This document shows, one piece after another, positions 36,801 to 47,679 of a stretch of 64,000 nucleotides of DNA; within the stretch, counting starts at the first letter, position 1; every line of letters starts with the position of its first letter. The notes under the pieces are model-generated. The model did no database searches. It had not been told where the DNA came from and worked only from the letters and a program-made list of their open reading frames with translations. The DNA is from Mustela lutreola (Eukaryota; Chordata; Mammalia; Carnivora; Mustelidae), in the NCBI RefSeq assembly GCF_030435805.1, contig NC_081290.1:178809490-178873489 (forward strand), written 5' to 3'. A program made the translations under genes and the position numbers.

Positions 36801-36980
36801 GAAAGCACAGGGCCCCACTTTTGCAGGGAGACAAGGTCATCGAAGGTTGTTCTCTTCAGCATAAAAGAATCCACAGGGAGTTCCTTCCCACTAAGGAGAG
36901 ACAGGCCCCACTGAACATTCTGACGCGGCTGGTTGTGTTTCCCCAAATCTGATCAGTCTTTCTGGTTTTCGTTCTTCAGT
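33886..36980. other. Intergenic stretch, no gene seen
   Basis: About 3.1 kb without recognised coding sequence. The 128-codon plus-strand frame at 34192-34578 has no domain I recognise. A weak L2/MIR-like phrase occurs near 35990-36030. A C-run at 36081-36090 is the only simple repeat. Confidence 0.45.
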
Positions 36981-36989
36981 GTTTTCTCA

Positions 36990-38680
36990 AAACCGTCTCA
37001 TTCCATCTCCTTTGTGTTCTGATTCTCCATCTCTTTTGCCTGGAGAGAGGCAGGACCCTCAAATAATCCCAGCCTCAGCTCCGCCCGTTTGTGCACCGCT
37101 GCACATCTCTCCTCGTGCAGCGGATGCCTGTCCTGTGACTCTTCCTCGAGCGCCTCCACCCACGTCCTGCCACGCCGGTAGCTCCCGTGTCGCTTCTGAG
37201 TCCTTGCAAGGGACTTCATTGTGTTTCCTTATCCAGCTGAATTCTTTATCCCTGCCGAGACTGTTGAGCTGGGAGTTTATACCTGTGAAGATTTTTGTCC
37301 ATTTGTGTCGCTTGCCTAGTGGAAAGGGGGACGGGTCACATGGTGTCAGGCTGCACTGCCTTGGAGCGGGAGGGGTCCCGTGTGTCTGGCAGGAAGGCGG
37401 GTTAGGTACCTTAGACGAGCCGTGAGCGCTGGTGAGAAGAGTAGACGGGAGAGTCGAGTCCGCCTGCCCAGGAGGACGAACTCCAGCTCAGGGACAGGTG
37501 TCAGGTGTCACCCGGCGGGGTGGGGACGTGCCGGTGATTAGGTGAACGCTGTCACGATTGCAGCAACACGACGGTGTATTCAGAACCTGTGTTCAGAGCA
37601 GGTTTGGGCCCAGTGTCGAAGCACAGTTAAGTCCACCTGCTCGGGAGAAGGACCGGACGCCCTCCGTGCTGCGGGAGGCGTGGACGACAGCGTAGCACAG
37701 GCCACCTGCGGGTCGGAGTCGCGCCCGTGCTGGCTCCTTGTGCTTCTGCGGAGCGGTCGGGTGTGCTGGGGACACCGCTGCGGACCGACTCCGATCCGCT
37801 GGGGCGGATAATGGGGTTTTCCAAACACCAGGCAGCAGTGCCTCCTGCCCACACCCTTCTCGCGTGTGACCTCGCCACAGCGCCGCCCAGGAGTCCGTGT
37901 CTCCTCCGTGACTCTGGGCACGTCCGAGGCTGCCTTGACGGAAGCCAAACCCGAAACCCGGCAGCTGTCCCGGAAGCCAGGAAACCAGCTGCGACGGGGC
38001 CGGGCCCAGGTGGGCCTGGCAGCCTTGGGGTCTGCTCCGCAGGGTGGCCGGGCCGTCGGAAGAACATGCGGCCACCGCTGCCCAGTGCCGTGAAGCCCGG
38101 GTGCGGGGAGCCCCCGGGGGGAGCCGCGCGGCCCCGCAGACACGCCGGCAGGTGCGCAGCCGCATGGGGGAGGGTGAGGAGCCCAGAAGCCGGGGGAACC
38201 CGCAACCCTGCGCGGCGCGTGCTCCGTGGGTGGCAGATGCCCAGAGCCGACCCTTCTGGAATCCACGGAATGCGGGAGGCAGACGCAGTGGTGGCGGTCA
38301 CCGCGGAGCATGGGGAGCTTGTCACACGGCCGCAGGGGACGGTGCCAGGCTCCTAGGTGGTTGCTGCCACCCCTGCCTCTGCAAGGGCCTCCTTCGGCCC
38401 CACGCGGGCGGGCGCTGGTCCTTGCCCGCTGGCCTGCCTCAAGTGCTGGCCCTGAGGCTCTGGCAAGGATGGGGCGGGTGTGGCGGGTCGGGAAGGCCGC
38501 GGGCGGTGACGTCACTGCCCCTTGAAGGACAGAATCCGACTGTGCGTGCCCCTTCAGGGGAGAGGGCTCTTTGCCACGGAAGCTCGCCCGGGGCTTCGAG
38601 ATGGGTCAGTGGCCGCGCCTGCAGCCTCGGTGGTCGCTTCCAGTTTGGGTGGGATATCTTGTCGGAAACAGAAATTGCCC
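36990..38680. promoter_or_regulatory. Orphan CpG-rich block (candidate CpG island)
   Basis: GC and CpG density rise sharply from about 37350 to 38600, in the middle of a repeat-rich intergenic region roughly midway between the MSANTD4 promoter and KBTBD3. Overlapping long open frames on both strands (311, 232, 225 and 209 codons) conflict with one another, are Pro/Arg/Gly/Ala-rich and show no domain. That pattern is what high GC alone produces. Could be a promoter of an unannotated transcript, an intergenic regulatory island, or a local GC-conversion hotspot. Confidence 0.55.
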
Positions 38681-38765
38681 CATTGTGTTATCTTAAAAAC
38701 AATCTTTTAATCAAGGACTAGCATTCTTCCTTCCAAAGCCCCATGTGATTGGAAAGCATCCCTAC

Positions 38766-38792
38766 TTTTTTTTTTTTTTTTTTTTTTTTTTA
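38766..38792. repeat. Poly(T) run
   Basis: About 27 uninterrupted T without a recognisable SINE or L1 body on either side. Confidence 0.9.
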
Positions 38793-39279
38793 CAGCAACA
38801 AAATGATTTTCCAATCATGTGAACAAATCAAAAACCCTTAAAGGGATCCTATGGCTCATTGTTTCTTGACGAAGGTAATTTGAAAGAGGAAATAAAAATC
38901 AATTGTGCTTCTCTAAATAATAGAAAAGTAAAGGAGAAATTTAAAAAGCAGTAAACTTGTATTGGCTCTTTGTTTTTATCTTTGTAGAGCAAGCATATTT
39001 TTAATTTATGGTCAGCTGGTAGACTCCTGATCTGCAGAATTGATCAGTAATGTAGCTCATTCTCAAGCTTTGAGGCATTCCCCGTAATGAAGGAAGGGCT
39101 CACTTTTCCATAGTAATTCTCACAGATGATAACCTTATAATGTTGAACTGCAGCTGAATTTGTTCCGCTAATAAGATAGAAAACATGCACCAAATAAAAT
39201 TTCCAAACTGGGACTTCGCAGCACCCTCCCAATATTGAGCGTTCCTGTCAGTTCAGTAACCTGGTTGATCAAGCTTTTC

Positions 39280-39400
39280 TGAGAGAGACAATGTGGTTTC
39301 AAGAAAACAGTCCTGGTGCCATCATGAACTTGTCTCACCAGCTGTGTGTCTCTGGGCAAGGTGTGCCACCATCTCAGCCTTGCTCACACATCTCTTCCCT
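39280..39400 (+). repeat. MIR fragment
   Basis: 'caatgtggtttcaagaaaac', then 'accagctgtgtgtctctggg' followed by 'caaggtgtgccaccatctca', the forward MIR order. Confidence 0.65.
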
Positions 39401-39592
39401 CCTGCCAGGGAGCTGGGGCATCTGTGTGACTGGGGGGGTGAATGGGATGTGCGCATGGGCACCGGCCATGGTGCTCTCTGTCCATGGCTTTCCCGGCCCG
39501 TGTTGCTGTGATGTCCATGTCAGAAGCCAGGCTAGCCGCGTCGCTGCTGTTGTCACTGACATCATCCTTACTGCTGGTCTCTTTCTCTATTT

Positions 39593-39782
39593 CTTTTTTG
39601 AAGATTTTGTTTGTTTGAGAGAGAGCATGAGCAGGAGGGAAGTTGAGGGGAGGGGTTGAGGGAGAGGGAGAAGTAGAATCCCCATGGAGCAGGGAGCCCA
39701 ATGTGGGGCTCCATCAGGGGACCCCAGGATCATGACCTGAGCCAAAGGCAGACACTTCACTGACTGAGCCGCCCAGGGGCCC
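39593..39782 (-). mobile_element. Can-SINE, older subfamily
   Basis: Reverse orientation with 'gattttgtttgtttgagaga', 'atggagcagggagcccaatg', 'caggatcatgacctgagcc' and 'ctgagccgcccaggggccc'. Confidence 0.9.
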
Positions 39783-40723
39783 TGCTGTTGCCAGTCTTAT
39801 TCACACTGCTTGTTACTGCTGCTGATGGGTCAGGGACCCACCGTTTCACCAGAGGCTCCTGCAAAGGGCAACGTGTATCGTCATTTTTCTTGGGTCCCGT
39901 TCTTCTAGATAAGCTTTCCTTGGGCTTGGCTAATGGAGACTTGACCCACTCCAGGCTACTCCATACCTGCGCACAGCTGCTCAGGGGCCAGAAGAGCTCG
40001 CAGAGACCAGGCGGCCTTCTCGCATATGGTCCTTCTCCCATATCCCTGGACCCCCAGCAAGCACACACCACACTTCGTGTAGACCCTTGATTCTTGTGTC
40101 TCTTATTTAACAGTCCCAGACTGTGTAGCTGTGCACGAACAGGAATCTCGTGACCTGCCCTTCCTTATGATGAATCTCCCAGTGAGTACAACCTCCCTCC
40201 CAAGCCTAGGGACCCTGCATCTAAAGATTCCAGGTTGCCTGTAGATGGTTTCCTTGTTTAGCATCTGCGAGTCTGTGACTGTGAAGTCCCCTCCTGTGTG
40301 GACTCCCAGGTCACCTCTGGGGCCAGGCTTGCCTTGAGGGTAGCACACAGCTGTGTGGACCCAGCCCAGCTATAAGATGGCTCTTCAATTTATCTTTCTA
40401 ATGTGGTTAAAAAGGAATGAGAACAGAAAGGGGAAGGAAGAAAACAGTGCCCTGAATTTTATTCCCTTTAAGAAAAAATGTTTCAGCAAGTAGGCCATGT
40501 ATATTTGCATCTTTAAAAAATTAAATCAATACAGTAATCAAACAAAAATCCATTAAGCTATGAGGTAGCAGAGCTACAAATCTATGCTGTTTTTGATGAA
40601 TGCATTTAGTCAAGGGATAAAATGTTCAGAGGAAAGGCTAAACGCGTCCTTGGTTTTAAATAGATTTGCCCTTGCAAATGCCGTTTGTATATACAGCCTT
40701 TACTGCTGAAAGACACGATGGTC
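39783..40723. other. Intergenic, nothing recognised
   Basis: No gene or repeat family recognised. Confidence 0.4.
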
Positions 40724-40738
40724 AAGAATACAGTTCAC

Positions 40739-40941
40739 GGGGCGCCTGGGTGGCTCAATGGATTAAGCATCTGCCTTCGGCTCAGGTCATGATCTCGGGG
40801 TCCTGGGATCGAGTTCCGCATCGGGCTCTCTGCTCAGCGGGGGGCCTGCTTCCCCCTCTGTCTCTGCCTGCCTCTCTGCCTACTTGTGATCTCTCTCTCT
40901 GTCAAATAAAATAAATAAAATCTTAAAAAAAAAAAAAAAAA
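40739..40941 (+). mobile_element. Can-SINE, young, with target-site duplication
   Basis: Canonical head GGGGCGCCTGGGTGGCTCAA and pure A tail. The 15-bp duplication aagaatacagttcac is at 40724-40738 and 40942-40956. Confidence 0.97.
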
Positions 40942-41082
40942 AAGAATACAGTTCACTTTGCCACAAGATACCAGAACTCTAACTGCCCTTTTGGAGAATG
41001 CTGAAGTGTTATCACTAAATGGTTACTGAACAGCCACGAGACAGCCTGTACTCTCTTTGGTACTTTGGAACCACTGTAATTT

Positions 41083-42262
41083 TTATTTTATTTTATTTTA
41101 TTAGTCACTGTACAGTACATCATTAGTTCTTGATGTACTGTTCCATGATTCATTGTTTGCTTTATAACACCCAGTGCTCCATGCAATCCGTGCCCTCCTT
41201 AATACCCACCACCGGGCTCACCCAACCCCCCCACCCCCGTCCCCTCCAAAACCGTCAGTTTGTTTCTCAGAGTCCACAGTCTCTCATGGTTGGTCTCTCC
41301 TTCTGATTCCACCCCTCCTTCATTTTGCTTTCCTTCACCTAATGTCCTTAGTGCTGTTCCTTATGTTTCACAAATAACTAAAATCATATAATAATTGATT
41401 TTCTCTGCTTGACTTATTTCACTCAGCATAATCTCCTCCAGACGCATCCATGTTGATGTAAAAGTTGGGTATTCATCCTTTCTGTTGGCTGAATAATATT
41501 CCATTGTGTATATGGACCACATCTTTATCCCTTCGTCTGTCGAACGGCATGTTGGCTCCTTCCACAGTTTGGCTATTGTGAACATTGCTGCTATGAACAT
41601 TGGGTGCATATGACACTTCCTTTAACTACATCTGTACCTTTGGGGTAAATACCCAGTAGTGCAATTGCTGGGTCATAGGGTAGCTCTATTTTTAACTTTT
41701 TGAGGAACTTCCATGCTGCTTTCCAAAGCGGCTGCACCAGTTTGCATTCCCACCAACAGTGTAAGAGGGTTTCCCCTTCTCCGCATCCTCTCCAATGTTT
41801 GTTGTTTCTTGCCTTGTCGATTTTGGCCATTCTGACTGGTGTAAGGTGGTATCTCTATGTGGTTTTGATTTGAATTTCCTTGATGGCTAATGATGTTAAG
41901 CACTTTTTCGTGTGTCTGTTAGCCATTTGTATGTATTTTTTGGAGAACTGTCTGCTCATGTCTTCTGCTCATTTTTTGACTTGATTATCTCTATTTTGGG
42001 TGTTGAGTTTGAGAAGTTCTTTATAGATCTTGGCAATCAGCCTTTGTCTTTAGTGTCATTTGCAAATATCTTCTCCCATTTCCTGGGTTGCCTCTTTGTT
42101 TTGTTGACATTTCTTTTGTTGTGCAGAAGCTTGTTATCTTGATGAAGTCCTAAAAGTTCATTTTCACATTTGTTTCCCTTGCCTTTGGAGATGTATCTTG
42201 AAAGAAGTTGCTGTGGCTAATGTTGAAGAGGTTACTGCCTATGTTCTCCTCTAGAGTTTTGT
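41083..42262 (-). mobile_element. L1 LINE fragment, 3' UTR and end of ORF2
   Basis: Starts with (TTTTA)n, then the 3' UTR of a subfamily different from the 26.6-kb element ('tagtcactgtacagtacatc'), then ORF2 C-terminus ([65 protein letters not shown]). It lacks the GT microsatellite and reads 'ccattgtgtatatggaccac' there. It ends abruptly near 42262. Confidence 0.88.
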
Positions 42263-42381
42263 TTTTCTTCTTCTCAACATAGCACATACCCTCCCCAATG
42301 TCCATTACCCAGCTACCGCATTCCTCTCACCCCCCACCCCTCCAGTAACCCTCAGATTGTTTCCCGAGATTAAAAATCTCT

Positions 42382-42548
42382 CAGGGCGCCTGGGTGGCTC
42401 AGTGGTTTAGGCCTCTGTCTTCAGCTCAGGTAATGATCTCAGGGTCTTGGGATCAAGCCCCACATCGGGCTCTCCACTCCACTCCTGCTTCCCCCCCATC
42501 TCTCTGCCTGCCTCTCTGCCTACTTGTGATCTCTCTCTATAAGGAAAA
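42382..42548 (+). mobile_element. Can-SINE inserted in L1
   Basis: Head agggcgcctgggtggctcag with slightly shortened body; the duplication aaaaatctct is at 42372-42381 and 42549-42558. Confidence 0.93.
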
Positions 42549-42761
42549 AAAAATCTCTTATGGTTTGTCTCCCTCTTTGGTTTCATTTTGTTTCATTTTT
42601 CTCTCCCTTCTCCTATGGTCCTCTGTCTTGTTTCTCAAATTCCTCATATCAGTGAGGTCATATGATAATTATCTTTCTCTTATTTCACTTAGCGTAATAA
42701 CCTCTAGTTCCATCCATGTCATTGCAAATGGCAAGATTTCATTTTTGATGGCTGCATAGTA

Positions 42762-42764
<3 letters not shown>

Positions 42765-42796
<32 letters not shown>
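42765..42796. repeat. (GT)n microsatellite inside L1 ORF2
   Basis: Sixteen or so GT units at the same ORF2 position as in the L1 copies at 24.6 and 27.0 kb. Confidence 0.9.
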
Positions 42797-42797
<1 letters not shown>

Positions 42798-43254
42798 ACA
42801 TTTTCTTTATCTATTCATCTGTTGATGGACATATAGGCTCTTTCCATGGTTTGGCTATTATGGACATTGCTGCTATAAACATTCAGGTCTATGTGCCTCT
42901 TCAGATCACTACATTTATATCTTTAGGGTAAATACCCAGTAGTGCAATTGCTGGGTCATAGGGTAGCTCTATTTTCAACTTTTTGAGGAACCTCCATACT
43001 GTTTTCCAGAGTGGCTGCACCAGCTTGCATTCCCACCAATGGTGTAGGAGGATTCCCCTTTCTCCACATCCTCGCCAACACCTGTCATTTCCCGACTTGT
43101 TAATTTTAGTCATTCTGACTGACTGGTGTGAGGTGGTATCTCACTGCGGTTTTGATTTGTATTTCCCTGGTGGAGCACTTTTTCATGTGTCTGTTGGCCA
43201 TTTGGATGTCTTCTTTGCAGAAATGTGTATTCATGTCTTCTGCCCATTTCTTGA

Positions 43255-43412
43255 CCTCAGCTGCAGCAACTTCTTCCTAGACACATCACCAAAGGCAAGG
43301 GAAGCAAGGGCAAAAATGAACTATTGGGACTTCACCAAGATAAAAAGCTTTTGCGCAGCAAAGGAACAGTCAACAAAACCAAGAGACAACTGACAGAATA
43401 GGAGAAGATATT
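43255..43412 (+). mobile_element. Inverted L1 ORF2 segment
   Basis: Reads in sense on plus: [39 protein letters not shown]. Sequence on both sides is antisense L1. It corresponds to the reverse complement of about 27594-27745 in the full-length L1. Roughly 80 bp of that copy on each side of the piece is missing here. Confidence 0.85.
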
Positions 43413-43897
43413 TCCATTTTCATTCATTTAGAGTTTATATTTGTGTATGGTATAACACAAGGGTCGAGTTTCATTCTTCTATACATAGCTGTCCAATTTT
43501 CCCAGCACCATTTATTGAAAGAGACTATTTTTTTCCACTTGTATTTTCCCTGCTTTGTTGAAGATTATTTGACCAGAGAATTGAGAGTTCATATCTGGGC
43601 TCTCTATTCTGTTCCACTGATCTATGTGTCTGTTTTTGTGCCAGTACCATGCTGTCTTGGTGATCACAGCTTTGTAATATAGTTTGAAATCAACATTTCC
43701 TTGGCAATTCAGGGTCTTTTCTGCTTCCATACAAATTTTAGGATTGTTTGTTCCAGCATTTTGAAAAATGCCGTTGGTATTTTGATTAGGAAGATGTTAA
43801 AAGTATATAGATTACCCTGGGCAGCATAGTCATTTTAATGACGTTTTTTCTTCTGATCCATGAACATGGAATGTTTTTCCATCCTTTTGTATCTTCT

Positions 43898-44138
43898 TTG
43901 GTGAACTAATATAATTTTAATTAGAGCAGTTTTTGCCCTTAGAAAGTTTAGAATGAAATACACATCAGGTATAACACAAATATATTGTTTTATTTAATGT
44001 TAAGTATATAATTTATTGGATCGTAGAGCAAAGCTACTATTTAAAAAACTGTTACTTCATACTCTTCTTATCTTTAAATCTGCACCGTAAGTTTAAAAGC
44101 CAGAGAATTGTATTTGAAAATAAATATACAACTTAAAG
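43898..44138. other. Intergenic, nothing recognised
   Basis: AT-rich unique-looking sequence between the composite L1 and an older SINE. Confidence 0.4.
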
Positions 44139-44149
44139 TTCAAAATTAG

Positions 44150-44382
44150 GGGTCCCTGAGTGGCTCAGTCAGTTAAATGTTCAACTCTTGACTTCAACTA
44201 AGGTTGTAATCTTGAGGGTCATGAGATCGAGCCCTGCATCAGGCTCTATGTTGAGCATGGAGTCTGCTCTCCCTCTCCCTCACCCTCCACCCCTCCCAGC
44301 CTCTCTCTTTCTCCTTCAAATAAACAAACAAACAAACAAATAAATAAATAAATTAACAAATAAATAGGACTTAAAAATAATT
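44150..44382 (+). mobile_element. Can-SINE, older subfamily
   Basis: Head ggggtccctgagtggctcag, diagnostic 'gactcttgacttcaactaag'-like middle, long (AAAC)n(AAAT)n tail. The duplication ttcaaaattag is at 44139-44149 and 44383-44393. Confidence 0.93.
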
Positions 44383-44469
44383 TTCAAAATTAGAGTTTCA
44401 ACAACAAACCCTCCCATGGTACTGTTCCGGACCTGACATTACTGGGAAGATTCTGCATATGTTAAACAC

Positions 44470-44600
44470 ACAGAATTCTGACAGTGACCATGTGGTAAGG
44501 ACACAATTATTCTTCCCATTTTCCAGAGATAGAAACAGAGTCACTGAGGTAGTAAATAGCTTCATGACAGAGTTTTGCTCCTTATACCAAATTCCTAGTG
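44470..44600 (-). repeat. MIR fragment
   Basis: 'attcttcccattttccagag', then 'atagaaacagagtcactgag' and 'gtagtaaatagcttcatgac', reverse MIR order. Confidence 0.7.
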
Positions 44601-45114
44601 ATGGGAATTAAGGGTGGAGGAGGAATGACGTATTCAAATAAAAATAATTTCACATTGCAAAACTGATATGTAAACCTCTCAAATTGTCACAAATAAGACT
44701 AAAGTACAACTAAAGGACAACTGAAAGTATAAGACAAACACCAGTTTTTAAAAAAATGACTTTTGGAAATAAAATAGTTATAGGCGTTTTCCTTATGAAG
44801 TACCTACTTTAACCCATTATGGATTAGTGCATTAACAGACTCTCTGTAGCAGATTTCTTTAGACATGGGACATAGGTCGGAAAAATAAAGAGGGAAAGCT
44901 AATGGAGGGGAAAAGGGTAATTAATGTGTCCTGACAATTTGACCTGGAAGTGGTCATAGGAAAGAGATGATTTAACCTAATTCATAATTTCACCACCTGG
45001 AGTAGTTACTCTTGATTATCCAACTGTTCTAATGTATTTAAATTTGTTTTGGCATCGTTCTGGTACTGGTACAGACAAAATATGCAGGGTTCAAATACCT
45101 AATTTCATTATTTG
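44601..45114. other. Intergenic, nothing recognised
   Basis: No gene or repeat recognised. Confidence 0.4.
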
Positions 45115-45117
45115 ACT

Positions 45118-45287
45118 TTTTTTTTTAAGATTTTATTGATTTGTCTGACAGAGATCATAAGTATCAGAGAGGCAGGCAGAGAGAGAGGAGGAAGCAGAGA
45201 GCCCGATGCGGGGCTCGATCCCAGGACCCTGAGATCATAACCTGAGCCGAAGGCAGCGGCTTAACCCACTGAGCCACTCAGGCACCC
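45118..45287 (-). mobile_element. Can-SINE inserted into the T-tail of an older SINE
   Basis: Reverse SINE with slightly deleted body. The phrase 'tgacttttttttt' occurs on both sides (45115 and 45288), which is the duplicated tail of the older SINE immediately to the right. Confidence 0.88.
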
Positions 45288-45404
45288 GTGACTTTTTTTT
45301 TTTTTTTTTTTTTAACTCATCTCTCCTCTCAGTATGGGGCTTGAACTCAACGACCCTGAGATCAAGAATCTCCTGCTTTACTAACTGAGCCTGCCAGGTG
45401 TCCC
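45288..45404 (-). mobile_element. Older Can-SINE carrying the nested insertion
   Basis: Long T-run, then 'gtatggggcttgaactcaac', 'gaccctgagatcaagaatct' and 'tgagcctgccaggtgtccc'. Confidence 0.85.
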
Positions 45405-45484
45405 TTGACAAGTATTTGTTAAGCATGTACCCAGTAGTAGGTACTTAAGATCCCTGCCTTAATGTAACTTAAGCAGAAGAAAAC

Positions 45485-45605
45485 ATAAAATATAACTATA
45501 CACTGTGTAATAATACACTGTACATGATATATACTATATATGTATGTATATAATATATGTATGTATATGTGCATAATCTATGTATATTATATATATAATA
45601 CAGTA
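45485..45605. repeat. AT-rich (TATG)n-type microsatellite region
   Basis: Repeated 'tatatgtatgtatataata' phrases. Confidence 0.8.
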
Positions 45606-45609
45606 TATT

Positions 45610-46760
45610 AGAAGATGAGCAGTGGATAAAGGAAGAACAGAGTGTCGGGGTTGGAGGCTCTGGGGACTGGGGTGGTGGCAGGTTTAGCGTGCTCGGGTAA
45701 GGTAAGCGTCATTCACAAACTGACATTTCTGCTGAGCTTTGAAGAGGGAGGGGGAGCTGGGAGAGAGCCTTCCTGCAAAGGAAGCCCTCAGCATGGAAGC
45801 CCTGAGAAGGGGCCTCCTGTGCTGAGTGAGTGGAGGGAGAATGTAGTAGGTGAGGAGGTCGGTAGGAGACAGTGGGTCTGTGGCACAGGCTTTGGTTTTT
45901 TTAGAGAAACTTGGAACCATCTGAAGGTTCTGGGCAAAAGAATGAAATAACCTGATCCACAGAGATCCAACAGGACCACTCTGGCTCCAGTGTTAAGAAC
46001 AGACTGTAGGGCTCTGAGTGGAAGCAGAAAGACTAGTCAGGAGGCTACTAGGATACTCCACATAAGAGATGGCAGTGGCCCAGGTCAGGGCAGAGGAGGT
46101 GGTGATGCTGGTGGTTTTCTGAAGGTAGAGCTTACGGGAATTCCTGACGCATGGGACATAAGGGTGAGCAAGGCGAGTTGAAGATGTCTGCAAAACCTTT
46201 GGCGTGAGGAAATGGAAGCACAATGTCTGGGTTGTAAGAAAGGGTAGTAGGAGTTGAGCATTGGAAACCTTAAGTTTTTTGACGTCTGTTAGACGTGACA
46301 GGAGATAATATGCAGGAATTTTGATGTAGGAACTTCAGAAGAGGTATGGATTAGAAGTATGCGTTTGGAAGCCATGGGCGAATGGATGGTCCTGACACTG
46401 GATGAGGTCACCCAGGGAGATGGTGTGGAGGGAGCAGATAGTCTCAAGCTGGTCCCAAGGGCACCCTCACTTCAGAAGATCTGAGACAAGGGAGGGAGCA
46501 TGCATAGCAGACTGAGCTGGAGTGAGGCCGCAGGAAAGCCAGAAGAGGGTGAGGTTCTGGAAGCCCCACAAGGAAAGTAAGAAGCGGCTGACAGGTCAGG
46601 CAGGAGAAGTATCTGGAGGCCACTGGTGCTCTTGACAGAAGCAGTTGTGGTGAAGTCATTGGCAGAAGCCTGAGCAAAGAAAGATAAGAAATGGACACAT
46701 GCAGAGAAGTGGGTCAGTTGCTGGAAGGCATATGGCGTCCCCATGTCTGTGTGCTGGTAG
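45610..46760. repeat. Ancient ~1.1-kb dispersed mammalian repeat, family not assigned
   Basis: Contains ordered phrases I recognise from a common old mammalian repeat: 'aggaccactctggctccagt', 'agaacagactgtagggctct', 'gtggaagcagaaagactagt', 'tcaggaggctactaggatac', later 'gccatgggcgaatggatggt' and 'gatgaggtcacccagggag'. The many short frames on both strands are not genes. I cannot name the family with certainty. Confidence 0.6.
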
Positions 46761-46847
46761 GAGTGATCCATGGAGCTGGGAGATGGAAGGAGGAAGGATT
46801 GCCGAGGTGACAGGGGGTGTAATCTCACAAGAACACGGCATCTACCA

Positions 46848-47195
46848 CAGCCCCCCTCCCTTGTGATCCCCAGGTACTGTGGTCGCCCGTGGCCAGAACC
46901 CGATGACCTTCCTCCTGATGAACTGACGCTACCTCAGTGCCCACCTCACGCCTCTCGCCATGCAGGGGTTTTCCCATCTCCCAAGATCCCAGGAAGAATG
47001 GTGAGTCCAGTATGATGAAGTATTGAGAGAGAGACACACCATATTCTTTCATTACAGTGTATTGTTATAGTTCTATTCTGTCACTAGTTATTCTTGTTAA
47101 TCTCTGTGCCTTGTTTGTAAATGAGATATGTAGGGAGAAACACAATATACTAGGATTTGGTTTCAGGCCTCCCCTGGGGCCCTGGGAGTGGGGCG
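46848..47195 (+). mobile_element. MER2 (Tigger-type) DNA transposon remnant
   Basis: It starts 'cagcccccctcccttgtgat', a decayed form of the MER2/Tigger1 end CAGTAGTCCCCCCTTATCC. The middle has 'gtattgagagagagacacac', 'tgttatagttctattctgtc' and 'ttattcttgttaatctctgt', and the right end is 'tttggtttcaggcctcccct'. The order matches MER2 throughout. Non-autonomous, no coding capacity. Confidence 0.85.
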
Positions 47196-47639
47196 CTGGT
47201 GGGTAGAGACAGAGGGATGCTGGTAGTGGGTAGGTGTGATTGGTGGTGGGAATTTAGAGATGTTCTCATCAGACCACTTGTGCCGAGTTTTGATTTTGCC
47301 AAGCGTGACAGAGCAAGACAGGGGCAAAGGATTGGAGCGTGTGATCCTGGGAGCCATCCGAAAGTCTGACAGTGGCACACAAGCAGTCTTTACTTCACAA
47401 CGTAGTGTTACCTCACAGTCGTAACGGAAAGGGGATACAGAAGCAGAGCTTGGAGGGAACGTGGCTGCCACGCAGAGAGTGACACAAATGCAAGGCAGCA
47501 GGGGAGGAGAGGCGAGGCCGGAAGGGGGCCACGTTCTGCGGTGAGAGAACACAAGGTTGAGTCAGCTGTGGAGGTTGAGTGTTAAAAATGGCGTGAGGTC
47601 AATCCTCCCTCCCTGCCGCTGTGGCCTCTGTGGTATTTC
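47196..47639. other. Intergenic, nothing recognised
   Basis: G-rich sequence with no gene or repeat family recognised. Confidence 0.4.
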
Positions 47640-47679
47640 TTGATTCAGAGTCGATTTTCCGTCCTTAAATCTGTTATTT

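Larger units (their letters stand above)
42275..43897 (-). mobile_element. Second L1 LINE fragment, internally rearranged
   Basis: Begins inside the 3' UTR ('atagcacataccctccccaa') without an A-tail, continues into ORF2 ([42 protein letters not shown]), and ends near 43897. It contains a nested SINE (42382-42548) and an inverted piece (43255-43412). Absence of an A-tail suggests it was joined to the 41.1-kb fragment by rearrangement or template switching, not by a separate insertion. Confidence 0.85.

Noticed and set aside
37580-38515. 311-codon minus-strand frame and overlapping frames
   Set aside because: Several mutually overlapping long frames on both strands with no domain; a GC-content effect in a CpG-rich block.
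45610-46760. Protein-coding gene suggested by several adjacent short frames
   Set aside because: Frames change strand and phase repeatedly and the underlying text matches an old dispersed repeat.
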